Positions 16,080 to 25,811 of a stretch of 64,000 nucleotides of DNA are shown here, in pieces (the first letter of the stretch is position 1; the number at the start of each line of letters is the position of its first letter). The stretch lies in contig NZ_AP022810.1 of NCBI RefSeq assembly GCF_009731355.2, forward strand, positions 124,001 to 188,000, in the 5' to 3' direction. The notes under the pieces are model-generated. The model did no database searches and was not told where the DNA came from. It saw nothing but the letters and a program-made list of their open reading frames with translations. The translations under genes and the position numbers were made by a program. The stretch is from Desulfuromonas sp. AOP6. Lineage in GTDB: Bacteria; Desulfobacterota; Desulfuromonadia; Desulfuromonadales; SZUA-540.

Positions 16080-17861
16080 ATGGCCGCGAATGCTGAGAAC
16101 ATAAAAGTCCTTATCTGCCAAGGCACCGGAGGGCTGGCCTCAGGAGCCCAGGCGGTAGCCGAGGCTTTTGAAGAAGAATTTGCCAAGAAGGGCGTTGAAG
16201 CCAAAGTTGGCAAGCGTTGTGAAGTTATCGGTACCGGTTGTCGAGGCCTCTGTGCCAACGACGTTCTGGTTGACATTGTCATGCCTGGGCATGAGGGGGT
16301 CACCTATGACTTTGTGACTCCTGAGATGGTGCCGCAGATCGTCGAAGAACATGTCATAGGTAACCAGCCTGTTGAAAAAAAGAAAGCCGGTCCCTATTAC
16401 GAAAAATTCCTCGAAAAGCAGCATCGAGTCGTCTTTTCCCGTTGTGGTACGGTCAATGCGGAAAGTATGGACGACTTTATTGCTCATCGCGGCTTTGAGG
16501 GCATCAAGAAGGCCGTGAAGATGGCGCCTGCCGAGGTGATTGACGAGGTCAAGCGCTCCGGATTGAGAGGACGCGGTGGCGGCGGCTTCCCCACGGGCGT
16601 GAAGTGGTCTTTTTGTGCTGCTTCGCCTGGTAACGAGAAGTATCTGATTTGCAATGCCGACGAAGGGGACCCTGGTGCATTTATGGACCGGTCCATTCTC
16701 GAAGGCGACCCTTATGGCCTGATCGAAGGGATGATGATCGGCGCCTATGCTATCGGATGCACCTTTGGTTACGTTTATTGCCGCGCTGAGTATCCTCTTG
16801 CCATCAAACGTCTCCAAAAAGCCATCGATACCTGTTATGAAAAGGGCATTCTAGGCAAAAACTGCATGGGGCTCGGTTTTGATTTCGACATGAGAATCAA
16901 GGCTGGTGCCGGCGCCTTTGTTTGCGGCGAGGAAACAGCTCTGATGGCCTCCATCGAAGGGCAACGTGGCATGTCCCGCCCTCGGCCACCCTTCCCGGCT
17001 GTTCGCGGCCTTTGGGGTAAGCCGACCAATATTAATAACGTCGAAACCTTCGCCAACGTTTCCTATATTTTTTACAACGGTGCGGATTGGTACTCGAGCA
17101 TCGGGACGGAAGGGACCAAGGGAACCAAGATCTTTGCCCTCACCGGAAAGGTTAAGCACACCGGTCTGGTTGAGGTTCCCGCTGGCACGACCATGCGCGA
17201 AGTTATTTTCGACGTCTGCGGCGGGATTCTGAAAAACCGCAAGTTCAAAGCCGTGCAGGCCGGTGGACCTTCCGGCGGTTGTTTGCCTCCAGTCGCGCTG
17301 GATGCCCAGGTAGACTACGACTCTCTGATAAAAGCCGGCGCCATGATGGGTTCTGGTGGTCTCGTCGTCATGGACGAAACGACCTGCATGGTGGACATTG
17401 CTCGTTTCTTCCTCAACTTTACCCGGGTTGAATCCTGCGGCAAATGCATACCTTGTCGTATCGGTCTCAAAATCATGTTGGAAATTCTTGAGCGCATCAC
17501 CTCCGGTGAGGGCCAAGAGGGCGATATTGAGATGCTGGAAGATATGGCCGTTGATATCAAGAAAAGCTCATTGTGTGGCCTTGGGCAGACAGCCCCCAAC
17601 CCGGTTCTGTCGACTATCCGGTATTTCCGGGATGAGTACGAGGCCCATATCAAAGATAAATACTGTCCTTCCCATTCCTGTAAGCCGCTTCTTAAATTTG
17701 AAGTCATCAAAGAGGCCTGCAAAATGTGCGGCATGTGTTACAAGGTCTGCCCTGTCGATGCCATCATTTGGGAAAAGAAGCAGCTTGCGGTCATCGATAA
17801 GGAGAAATGCACGAAGTGCACCTCCTGTTATGATGCCTGCCCCTTTATGGCCATTGAATAG
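16080..17861 (+). CDS. nuoF: Complex I NADH-binding subunit NuoF, extended form
   Basis: 593 residues, longer than the roughly 440-residue classical NuoF. An N-terminal thioredoxin-like domain of about 100 residues precedes the FMN/NADH domain (GRGGGGFPTGVKWSF, NADEGDPGAFMDR); the N3 4Fe-4S ligands are in ESCGKCIPCRIG plus a later Cys; the C-terminus adds two ferredoxin clusters (CKMCGMCYKVCPVDAI, CTKCTSCYDACPFMAI). This layout is shared with HydB/HndC-type subunits of NAD(P)-linked and bifurcating hydrogenases, so ferredoxin contact is conceivable. Confidence 0.95.
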   Translation: MAANAENIKVLICQGTGGLASGAQAVAEAFEEEFAKKGVEAKVGKRCEVIGTGCRGLCANDVLVDIVMPGHEGVTYDFVTPEMVPQIVEEHVIGNQPVEKKKAGPYYEKFLEKQHRVVFSRCGTVNAESMDDFIAHRGFEGIKKAVKMAPAEVIDEVKRSGLRGRGGGGFPTGVKWSFCAASPGNEKYLICNADEGDPGAFMDRSILEGDPYGLIEGMMIGAYAIGCTFGYVYCRAEYPLAIKRLQKAIDTCYEKGILGKNCMGLGFDFDMRIKAGAGAFVCGEETALMASIEGQRGMSRPRPPFPAVRGLWGKPTNINNVETFANVSYIFYNGADWYSSIGTEGTKGTKIFALTGKVKHTGLVEVPAGTTMREVIFDVCGGILKNRKFKAVQAGGPSGGCLPPVALDAQVDYDSLIKAGAMMGSGGLVVMDETTCMVDIARFFLNFTRVESCGKCIPCRIGLKIMLEILERITSGEGQEGDIEMLEDMAVDIKKSSLCGLGQTAPNPVLSTIRYFRDEYEAHIKDKYCPSHSCKPLLKFEVIKEACKMCGMCYKVCPVDAIIWEKKQLAVIDKEKCTKCTSCYDACPFMAIE

Positions 17862-17894
17862 CCAGGTCCCTAGCTGATTTGATACGAGGTTAAG

Positions 17895-20375
17895 ATGGTA
17901 AATCTTACTATTGACGGCAAGCAGATTACTGTAAAGAAGTCGGCTACAATCTATGAAGCCGCTAAAGAGGCCGGGATAGACATCCCGGTTCTCTGCTATG
18001 CTAAAAAACTCCTTCCTTATGGGGCCTGCAGGATTTGCCTTGTTGAGGTCGAGCAGATGAAGGGTCGCCTGATCCCCTCCTGCACCACACCCGTGACGGA
18101 GGGAATGGTTGTAAAGACAACTTCTCCTGATATCACCAAGGTGCGCAAGACAGTTCTTGAATTTCTGCTGGTCAATCATGTTGTGGAGTGTCCTGTCTGT
18201 GACAAGGCTGGGGAATGTGATCTGCAGGACCTCACCTTTCAATACGAAGTTGTTAAAAATCGTTTTGAAGGGGAGAAGTTCAATCTGCCTACCGACGAAG
18301 TCAATCCTCTTATTGAACGCAACATGAACCGCTGCGTGCTGTGTGGAAAATGCGTTCGCGTTTGCGATGAAATTGTCGGCTACGGTTCCTATTCCTTTAT
18401 CAATCGCGGCTTTGAAACAAAGATTGCAACAGCCTTTGATCGCGGTCTCAATTGCGAATTCTGCGGTCAGTGTGTTTCCATGTGTCCTGTCGGTGCGATT
18501 TTGCCCCGTCCATTCAAATTCAAGGCCAGACCCTGGCAGCTCAGCGAGGTCGATACCGTTTGTGGCTACTGTGGAAACGGTTGTACCGTTACCCTTGGCG
18601 TTTTAAACGACAAGGTTGAGACCATCCGCTTTAACGACAAGACGGGAGTCAACGACGGGAATCTTTGTATCCGTGGACGTTTTGGCTACGGCTACATTCA
18701 CCATGACGATCGGCTCCGTAAACCGCTGATTCGTAAAGACGGTCAGCTCGTCGAAGCTGAATGGAATGAGGCTATTGAGGCCGTTGTGAAAGGTTTTAAC
18801 AAGGCCGGCAATGAAAAAGGTCTTGGTATCCTCTCTGGTGCCCGAATGACCAATGAGGAGCTTTTCCTTCTGAAAAACCTGGCAAAGACGCTGGGAACCG
18901 GCAATCTGGATCATTCCGGCGGTGAGTGCTACAAAGGGCTGACAGAAGGCCTGATGGAGACCCTTGGTGTTAAGGCTTCCACGGGGACTTTCCCACAGGT
19001 GGAATCCTGCGATGCCATTCTGGCAATCCGCTCTGATTTTTATGAGACACACCCGGTTTTCGGGATGGTGGTAAACCAGGCGGTCAAACGACACGATGCA
19101 CAGCTCTTTATCGTTTCTGATAAAAAAGGCAAGTTTTCCAAATTGCCTCATGCTAAAACGCTTCTCGGCAAGCCGGGCACTGAAATTCAGATTCTTAACT
19201 CCATGGCTCAGGTTCTTCTGAGCGAGGGGTTGGCAGTTACCGATGGTGTTGAGGGTGTTGAGGAGCTTAAAGCGGCCCTCGCCAAATACGCTCCTGCTGA
19301 TGTGGCAGAGCGCACTGGAGTGAGTGTCGACGCCATTAAGGCTGCGGCCCGTGCTCTGGCCGGCGCAAAGAAAAGCGCTATTCTGCTGGCTTACGGCCTG
19401 CCCTACGCCGCCCACAGTAAAGAACTGGCCATTGCTGCGGCCAACTTGTCCATCCTCACCGGAAATGCGGGTCGGGAAGGTTCTGGGCTCTACCTGTGCG
19501 GAGAAAAATCGAACAGCCAGGGCGCTATTGATCTCGCCATACTCCCGGAGGCAGGAGCCATGGGAGCCAAGGACATGCTTGAGGCTGCCAGAAATGGCAA
19601 TCTCTCTGCACTCTATGTCGTGGGAGAAGACCTGCTTACCTCCTACCCCGATCGCGATAAGGTAGAAGCCGCTCTGAAAGGTTTGTCCTTTCTCGTCGTG
19701 CAGGATATCTTCCTGTCACCGACAGCTCAGCAGGCCGATGTGGTTCTGCCCGCGTCCTCCTTCGCTGAAAAGGATGGGACCTTTACCAATGCGGAGAGGC
19801 GTATCCAGCGTGTTCGCAAGGGTGTTTCCAGCCCCGGTGATGCCAAAACGGATTTTGAGATATTTGAGCTTCTTTCGGCACGCTTTGGGCGCAACATCTC
19901 CTATACTGCCCCTGCGGCAGTGTTTGCCGATATTGCGGCCAATGTCGCCGAATACGCCGGCATTCAACTCGATGCTGTCGGACCTCAGGGTGTGGTTTGG
20001 GGTGGAGATGATCTGGCTCTTAAGAAGAAGCGTGTTGTCGCCGTTGATGGCCCTGAGGCGCCCCAAGGTGACTTCCTCCTGGTGACGGGGAGCTCCCTCT
20101 ACCATAGCGGGACAATGTCGACCCGCGCTAAAGGATCTCTCTCGGTTGTGGCCGAGCCCTATATTGAATTCGGGCAAGAGGACGCCAAAAAACTTCAGGT
20201 TACAGATGGTGATGTGGTGACTGTTAAAGCAGAAGGCGGACAGATCAAGTTGAAAGCCAAAGTTGATCGGCGTCTTCCTCAGGGTGTGGTCTTTGCGCCG
20301 TACCACTTTGCCTCGGCTGAAATCAATCGTATTTACAAAGGGGCATCTGCTGTTGCCGTGGAGTTAAGCAAATAA
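17895..20375 (+). CDS. nuoG: Complex I subunit NuoG
   Basis: 826 residues. It has an N-terminal 2Fe-2S domain (CYAKKLLPYGACRICLVEVEQ), a His-Cys 4Fe-4S motif (HVVECPVCDKAGECDLQ), two ferredoxin clusters (CVLCGKCVRVC, CEFCGQCVSMCPVGAI), and a molybdopterin-oxidoreductase-like region starting with CGYCGNGCTVTLGV and a further Cys in GNLCIRGR (N7-type cluster). The C-terminal molybdopterin-binding fold is retained, as in E. coli NuoG. It continues the peripheral arm. Confidence 0.95.
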   Translation: MVNLTIDGKQITVKKSATIYEAAKEAGIDIPVLCYAKKLLPYGACRICLVEVEQMKGRLIPSCTTPVTEGMVVKTTSPDITKVRKTVLEFLLVNHVVECPVCDKAGECDLQDLTFQYEVVKNRFEGEKFNLPTDEVNPLIERNMNRCVLCGKCVRVCDEIVGYGSYSFINRGFETKIATAFDRGLNCEFCGQCVSMCPVGAILPRPFKFKARPWQLSEVDTVCGYCGNGCTVTLGVLNDKVETIRFNDKTGVNDGNLCIRGRFGYGYIHHDDRLRKPLIRKDGQLVEAEWNEAIEAVVKGFNKAGNEKGLGILSGARMTNEELFLLKNLAKTLGTGNLDHSGGECYKGLTEGLMETLGVKASTGTFPQVESCDAILAIRSDFYETHPVFGMVVNQAVKRHDAQLFIVSDKKGKFSKLPHAKTLLGKPGTEIQILNSMAQVLLSEGLAVTDGVEGVEELKAALAKYAPADVAERTGVSVDAIKAAARALAGAKKSAILLAYGLPYAAHSKELAIAAANLSILTGNAGREGSGLYLCGEKSNSQGAIDLAILPEAGAMGAKDMLEAARNGNLSALYVVGEDLLTSYPDRDKVEAALKGLSFLVVQDIFLSPTAQQADVVLPASSFAEKDGTFTNAERRIQRVRKGVSSPGDAKTDFEIFELLSARFGRNISYTAPAAVFADIAANVAEYAGIQLDAVGPQGVVWGGDDLALKKKRVVAVDGPEAPQGDFLLVTGSSLYHSGTMSTRAKGSLSVVAEPYIEFGQEDAKKLQVTDGDVVTVKAEGGQIKLKAKVDRRLPQGVVFAPYHFASAEINRIYKGASAVAVELSK

Positions 20376-20401
20376 AGGGTCCAACGCTTCTTGGAGGAGA
20401 T

Positions 20402-21364
20402 ATGGAGTGCCCACAGTGTAAAGCCAGCGTTTCAGCTAAGGCGAGGTACTGTGAACAGTGCGGGATCAATTTGGAACAAAATGTTGAATTTCTGCACGAG
20501 AAAGCACTCGAACTTTATCACCGAGGAATGATTGACGAGGCTTTACGGCTTTGGGATAACGCGATAAGTCGTAACCCACATTTTGCTAAAGGATTCTATT
20601 ACAAAGGGCTGGCTTTATATGATCGGGGCGATTTGCAGGATGCCGTCGCGGCCTTTCATGAAGCTCTGAAAGATAGTGAAAAAAGTTTCAGGGTTCATTT
20701 CAAACTAGGCATGGCCCAATACGGGTTGGGCGACCTTGATGCCAGCATTCAAAGCTACCTGGATGCGCTGAATCTCAACCCCGGGAGTGCTGAAACCCAT
20801 TATCGACTCGGCTTGTCTTATCTCAGGAATTCAGATCTTGAGAGAGCTGAAAAGGCTTTAACCGAAGCGATTAAGATAAATCCTAAATACACGCGAGCCC
20901 TTTATATACTGGGAATCGTTTACTCCCAGAAGGGGGATGCCGATCAGGCTATCCAGCAGTTTGAAACAGTAGTGAAGATCAGTCCTTCCTACACTGCCGC
21001 TCGATTTGACCTGGGTATGGCTTTTTACCGGGCAGGACGCCTTGACGAGGCTGTAGAACAGTTCCAAAAAACAGCTGAAGCAAATGATCGTTTTGCCCCA
21101 GCCCATTACATGTTGGGCGAAGTTTTTCGAAAAACTGGACATTTTGATTTAGCCATAAGCGCCTATAATCAAGCAGTTCAACTTAATGTCAAAGATGTTG
21201 ATACCTATGTTCGGCTGGCTGAATGCAATTTACAGCTAGATATGATAGATGCTGCCAGGGTCGTGATTGAAAAAGCATTGCAATTTAACCCTCAGCATCG
21301 TGAAGCCAAGTACTTGAAGCAGCATATTGGAGAGATGACCACGCCCCATAAGCCTGGTTTTTAA
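20402..21364 (+). CDS. Zinc-ribbon TPR protein inside the nuo operon
   Basis: 320 residues. An N-terminal zinc ribbon (MECPQCKASVSAKARYCEQCG, CxxC-x13-CxxC) is followed from about residue 30 by seven or eight TPR units, for example AHYMLGEVFRKTGHFDLAISAYNQAVQLN. No signal peptide or membrane segment. It sits 26 nt after nuoG and 61 nt before nuoH, same strand, with its own GGAGGAG site. Complex I operons usually run directly from nuoG to nuoH, so I infer a possible assembly or regulatory role, but no experiment or family knowledge I have supports a specific one. Confidence 0.85.
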   Translation: MECPQCKASVSAKARYCEQCGINLEQNVEFLHEKALELYHRGMIDEALRLWDNAISRNPHFAKGFYYKGLALYDRGDLQDAVAAFHEALKDSEKSFRVHFKLGMAQYGLGDLDASIQSYLDALNLNPGSAETHYRLGLSYLRNSDLERAEKALTEAIKINPKYTRALYILGIVYSQKGDADQAIQQFETVVKISPSYTAARFDLGMAFYRAGRLDEAVEQFQKTAEANDRFAPAHYMLGEVFRKTGHFDLAISAYNQAVQLNVKDVDTYVRLAECNLQLDMIDAARVVIEKALQFNPQHREAKYLKQHIGEMTTPHKPGF

Positions 21365-21425
21365 GTTAGCCGTTTTTTTGTTATAAAGAGCACGTCTTAA
21401 ACGATCAAGGAAGAGGATTGTCATT

Positions 21426-22463
21426 ATGCCTGAAGTGTTGAGCCTCTCAAACAATGTCCCGCTGTTTCTTGCCGCGATGATGGTCAAGATTCTAGCAGTG
21501 TTCGTGGTGCTTATTCTTATTGTTGCCTATGCAACCTGGGTTGAGCGCAAGGTGATTGGTCATATGCAGACCAGACTGGGCCCCATGCAGACTGGTTGGC
21601 ATGGTTTGCTGCAGCCGATTGCAGACGGCCTCAAACTTTTCTTCAAAGAAGATATTGTCCCGGCGGAGGCATCCAAGGTTGCCTTCATTCTCGCGCCGAT
21701 GATGATCCTGGTACCTGCCTTCATTACCGTGGCGGTCGTGCCGTTCGGCCCGGATATTGAAGTTTTTGGCTACCTGGTTCCCCTACAGATTACCGATCTT
21801 AATGTCGGCATACTGTACGTCCTGGCTATGGCCGGACTGGGTGTTTACGGTATTGTCCTGGCGGGGTGGGCATCCAACAGCAAATACTCTCTGCTTGGCG
21901 GCATCCGCTCCTCAGCTCAGATGGTCTCCTACGAATTGGCGGCTGGACTGTCAATTGTCGCCGTCTTCATGCTGGCTGAGACTTTGAGTCTGCGAGGAAT
22001 CGTCGAAGCTCAGGCTGGTTCGCACCCACTCTTTTCCTTCCTGCCGAATTGGTACATTCTGTCCCAGCCTCTGGCCTTCGGTCTCTTCGTTGTCGGTTCA
22101 CTGGCTGAAATAAACAGGACGCCATTTGACCTGCCTGAGGCAGAAACAGAGCTGGTTTCCGGTTTCTGTACCGAATACTCCTCCATGAAATACGCTCTGT
22201 TTTTCATGGCAGAGTACGCCAACATGGTGGTGATCTCGGCTATTGCAGCTACCCTGTTTCTCGGTGGCTGGGCCGGACCCTTCCCGGGGCCGATCAACCT
22301 GCTGCTCAAGGTTTTTGCTTTCATGTTCTTCTTCATCTGGCTGCGAGCAACCATGCCGAGGGTGCGTTATGACCAATTGATGTTCATCGGCTGGAAGGTG
22401 TTCATCCCTCTGGCGCTGGCAAACGTCGTTGTTACCGGCATCGTCGTTCTCATGATGCAGTAA
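21426..22463 (+). CDS. nuoH: Complex I subunit NuoH
   Basis: 345 residues with eight membrane helices. TWVERKVIGHMQTRLGPMQTGWHGLLQPIADGLKLFFKED near the N-terminus and EINRTPFDLPEAETELVSGF are the NuoH signatures; the acidic loops line the quinone channel. Start chosen at the ATG with AAGAGG upstream. Confidence 0.96.
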   Translation: MPEVLSLSNNVPLFLAAMMVKILAVFVVLILIVAYATWVERKVIGHMQTRLGPMQTGWHGLLQPIADGLKLFFKEDIVPAEASKVAFILAPMMILVPAFITVAVVPFGPDIEVFGYLVPLQITDLNVGILYVLAMAGLGVYGIVLAGWASNSKYSLLGGIRSSAQMVSYELAAGLSIVAVFMLAETLSLRGIVEAQAGSHPLFSFLPNWYILSQPLAFGLFVVGSLAEINRTPFDLPEAETELVSGFCTEYSSMKYALFFMAEYANMVVISAIAATLFLGGWAGPFPGPINLLLKVFAFMFFFIWLRATMPRVRYDQLMFIGWKVFIPLALANVVVTGIVVLMMQ

Positions 22464-22490
22464 TTTAAAACCTGACACGAGGATAGGCCC

Positions 22491-22886
22491 ATGTTCAAAG
22501 AGTTTATAAAAGGTCTGAGCATCACCTTCAAGCATATGCTGCCGGGAAATTCAACTACGGTTCAATATCCGAAGGAAAGACTGCCCACTTCGGACCGTTT
22601 CCGCGGTTTGCATCGACTGGTTCCGGCTCACGAGCGCGAAAAGTGTGTCGCCTGTTATCTCTGCCCAACGGTTTGCCCGGCTAAGTGCATTACCGTTGAA
22701 TCGGCTGAAAACGAGAAGGGTGAAAAATACCCCAAAGTTTACCAGATCGATCTGTTGCGCTGTATCTTCTGTGGCTACTGCGTGGAAGCCTGCCCAGTGG
22801 AGGCGCTGGAGATGACTGGTGAATATGAGCTGGCCAACTACAAGCGGGAAAATTTCACTTACACCAAAGAGCGACTTCTCAAGTAA
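22491..22886 (+). CDS. nuoI: Complex I subunit NuoI (two 4Fe-4S)
   Basis: 131 residues with two ferredoxin clusters, CVACYLCPTVCPAKCI and CIFCGYCVEACPVEAL, binding N6a and N6b. At the short end of the family (about 130-180 residues). It connects NuoG with the NuoB/D quinone module. 27 nt after nuoH. Confidence 0.95.
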   Translation: MFKEFIKGLSITFKHMLPGNSTTVQYPKERLPTSDRFRGLHRLVPAHEREKCVACYLCPTVCPAKCITVESAENEKGEKYPKVYQIDLLRCIFCGYCVEACPVEALEMTGEYELANYKRENFTYTKERLLK

Positions 22887-22906
22887 CTGGTATAGGAGCT
22901 GAAACC

Positions 22907-23410
22907 ATGGAACTTTTCTTTTTCTCTCTGGTCGCCTTTGTTGCGGTCCTTTCCGGGGTGATGGTGGTTACCTGCAAGAGCCCTATCAACAGTGCTCTTT
23001 CTCTGGTTATGACCTTCATATGCCTCGCAACGTTTTACATCATGCTAAATGCCCCCTTCATGGCAGCCATTCAGATCATGGTCTATGCCGGCGCTATCAT
23101 CGTGCTGATCATCTTTGTCATTATGCTGCTCAACCTTGGCACTGCCACGATGAAAAAGACCTCACATAGTCTCGCCTGGTCTGGTTTGGTTGCCTTGCTT
23201 CTTTTCATTCAGGCGGCTGTTTTTCTCAAAAACAGCAATGTCGCCGCCCAGACTGGCGAGATAACCAATGAATTGGTGAATAAGGTCGGCCACACTGAAC
23301 TGTTGGGCCTGAGTCTTTTTACCGAGTTTCTTCTCCCTTTTGAAATTGCATCGATCCTGCTCCTCGTTGCCATTGTAGGTGCGTTGGTGCTGGCCAAAAA
23401 AGAAGTTTAG
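22907..23410 (+). CDS. nuoJ: Complex I subunit NuoJ
   Basis: 167 residues with five membrane helices; MVYAGAIIVLIIFVIMLLNL contains the conserved Tyr-Ala-Gly-Ala segment where the helix 3 pi-bulge forms in complex I. Standard position between nuoI and nuoK. Confidence 0.95.
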   Translation: MELFFFSLVAFVAVLSGVMVVTCKSPINSALSLVMTFICLATFYIMLNAPFMAAIQIMVYAGAIIVLIIFVIMLLNLGTATMKKTSHSLAWSGLVALLLFIQAAVFLKNSNVAAQTGEITNELVNKVGHTELLGLSLFTEFLLPFEIASILLLVAIVGALVLAKKEV

Positions 23411-23436
23411 TCACCAAAAAGGACAGGAGATAGATC

Positions 23437-23739
23437 ATGATAACCGTTCACCATTACCTTACTATAAGTGCGATCCTGTTTTCACTCGGTACCTTTGGGG
23501 TGCTGACCAGGAAAAATGCCATCGTTGTTTTCATGTGCATTGAACTGATGCTCAATGGTGTCAATCTTTCATTTATCGCGCTTTCCCATCACCTTGGAAA
23601 TATGGATGGCCAGGTCTTTGTTTTCTTTGTCATGGCCGTGGCCGCTTCAGAGGCTGCCATAGGGCTCGCCCTTATGATTGCCTTTTTCCGCAACAAAGAG
23701 TCCATTGAGGTGGAAGACTTCAACCTTCTTAAATGGTAA
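23437..23739 (+). CDS. nuoK: Complex I subunit NuoK
   Basis: 100 residues, three membrane helices. [18 protein letters not shown] carries the conserved Glu of helix 2, and [15 protein letters not shown] the second conserved Glu. A proton-channel subunit related to MrpC. Confidence 0.96.
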   Translation: MITVHHYLTISAILFSLGTFGVLTRKNAIVVFMCIELMLNGVNLSFIALSHHLGNMDGQVFVFFVMAVAASEAAIGLALMIAFFRNKESIEVEDFNLLKW

Positions 23740-23782
23740 TTGCTCCCTGTACTATGGGTTAATCCGCTTAGAGGAGAGATAG

Positions 23783-25765
23783 ATGTACGACAAACTGTGG
23801 CTTATACCATTCTTTCCCTTGCTGGGGTCCATTATCAACGGACTTTTCGGCTCGAAGATCAAGAATGAGAAGGTGATCGGGGGCATCGGAACCCTGGCCA
23901 TTGCTTCGTCTTTCGTGGTCTCAACCAGTTATTTCTTTCAGCTTCTCAAGGATCCCGTTAAGGTTCATGAGAATGTGATCGCCTCCTGGATGTCCGTCGG
24001 CAATCTGCAGGTGGATTGGGGTTTTCTCCTCGACCCCCTGTCCGCCCTCATGATCATGGTCGTCACCGGGGTGGGGTCACTGATCCATTTATACTCAATC
24101 GGCTACATGCATGGAGAAGACGGTTACTTCAGGTATTTTTCTTACTTGAACCTCTTCGCGTTCTCCATGCTGATGCTTGTCCTTGGCAATAACGCTCTGG
24201 TTATGTTTATCGGTTGGGAAGGTGTTGGACTCTGTTCCTACCTGCTGATCGGCTATTATTACCAGAAGAAAAGCGCTGGCGACGCTGCCAAAAAAGCCTT
24301 TGTCGTTAACCGCATTGGCGACTTCGGCTTTCTTGTGGCCCTTTTTGTACTGTTCTGGACGCTTGGTAACGACCATGGTGTATGGACGGTCAACTTCGTA
24401 GAAATTGCCAAGCATGGCCATCTTTTGGGCACCGGTAGCGTTGTAGTCACTCTCGTTACGCTCTGCTTTTTCCTGGGAGCCACCGGAAAATCAGCGCAGA
24501 TTCCCCTATATACCTGGTTGCCTGACGCTATGGAAGGCCCCACACCGGTTTCCGCACTGATTCATGCCGCAACCATGGTTACTGCCGGCGTCTACATGAT
24601 CGGGCGCATGAACGGCCTGTTCGCCATGGCACCTGATACCATGATGGTCATCGCGATTGTCGGAGCGGCAACGGCTATTTTTGCTGCCAGCATCGGCCTC
24701 GCACAGAACGACATCAAGCGCGTTCTTGCTTACTCCACGGTTTCTCAGCTCGGGTACATGTTCCTTGCTATGGGGGTTGGCGCCTTCACGGCCGGGGTTT
24801 TTCACCTGATGACGCACGCCTTTTTCAAGGCATGTCTCTTTCTTGGGTCCGGCTCGGTCATTCACGCCATGCATCATGCTTATCATCATGCTCATGTTCA
24901 TGATGATCCTCAGGATATGCGTAACATGGGCGGCCTTGCCAAAAAAATGCCCATCACCTATTTAACCTTCCTCGTGTCCACTATTGCCATTGCAGGTATT
25001 CCAGGTTTTTCCGGCTTCTTTTCAAAAGACGAAATTCTCTGGTGGGCTTTCGGATCGACCCGCGGTCACTGGTTGCTCTGGTTGGTTGGCGCCTTCGCTG
25101 CCGGTATGACGGCGTTTTATATGTTCCGCCTGGTGTTCATGACTTTTCACGGCAAACAACGAACTCATGTCAAGGCCAAAGACCACATCCATGAGTCTCC
25201 CCTGGTGATCACTATTCCTCTGATGGTCCTTGGCGTGCTTGCTGTTATTGGGGGTTTCGTCGGTGTTCCGGCGGTCATCGGTGAATTGTTCGGCCACTTC
25301 CCCAATAAAATTGAACACTTTCTGGCCCCTGTTTTTGCTGCTACCCAGGAGGCTCACCATATTTCAGCCCACGGATCGCATGCGCTTGAATATGGCTTGA
25401 TGGGAATATCCGTTGGCATTGCTCTGGTTGGTATCATAGGCGCATGGTTCCTCTATCTGGCTAAACCCGAACTCCCCGGGAAGTTTGTGGCTGCCTTTCA
25501 GGGCCTGCACCGCGCAGTATTCAACAAATGGTATGTTGATGAACTTTATGACGCTCTTTTTGTCAACCCGACCAAAAAGGCCGGCACCTTTTTCTGGAAA
25601 GGTTTTGACGTAGTCGTTGTCGACGGGATCGTTAACGGACTAGGTCGCCTTGTCAACCTTTGCTCCAGAGGGTTGCGCCTCACCCAGACCGGCTTTGTTC
25701 ACAATTATGCTTTGAGCATGGTTGTCGGTGTCGTCATCATTGTTGGCTATTACGTCTTCAAGTAA
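23783..25765 (+). CDS. nuoL: Complex I antiporter-like subunit NuoL
   Basis: 660 residues. FIGWEGVGLCSYLLIGYYY, TGKSAQIPLYTWLPDAMEGPTPVSALIHAATMVTAGVY and KRVLAYSTVSQLGYM are the conserved core with the proton-pathway Glu and Lys residues. The long C-terminus includes the horizontal-helix region and the final anchoring helix. A His-rich stretch (HAMHHAYHHAHVHDD) lies in the middle. Confidence 0.96.
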   Translation: MYDKLWLIPFFPLLGSIINGLFGSKIKNEKVIGGIGTLAIASSFVVSTSYFFQLLKDPVKVHENVIASWMSVGNLQVDWGFLLDPLSALMIMVVTGVGSLIHLYSIGYMHGEDGYFRYFSYLNLFAFSMLMLVLGNNALVMFIGWEGVGLCSYLLIGYYYQKKSAGDAAKKAFVVNRIGDFGFLVALFVLFWTLGNDHGVWTVNFVEIAKHGHLLGTGSVVVTLVTLCFFLGATGKSAQIPLYTWLPDAMEGPTPVSALIHAATMVTAGVYMIGRMNGLFAMAPDTMMVIAIVGAATAIFAASIGLAQNDIKRVLAYSTVSQLGYMFLAMGVGAFTAGVFHLMTHAFFKACLFLGSGSVIHAMHHAYHHAHVHDDPQDMRNMGGLAKKMPITYLTFLVSTIAIAGIPGFSGFFSKDEILWWAFGSTRGHWLLWLVGAFAAGMTAFYMFRLVFMTFHGKQRTHVKAKDHIHESPLVITIPLMVLGVLAVIGGFVGVPAVIGELFGHFPNKIEHFLAPVFAATQEAHHISAHGSHALEYGLMGISVGIALVGIIGAWFLYLAKPELPGKFVAAFQGLHRAVFNKWYVDELYDALFVNPTKKAGTFFWKGFDVVVVDGIVNGLGRLVNLCSRGLRLTQTGFVHNYALSMVVGVVIIVGYYVFK

Positions 25766-25811
25766 GTGGCGCTTAGATCTGCGATAGAAGTGAAATAAGG
25801 AGCGAATTCCA

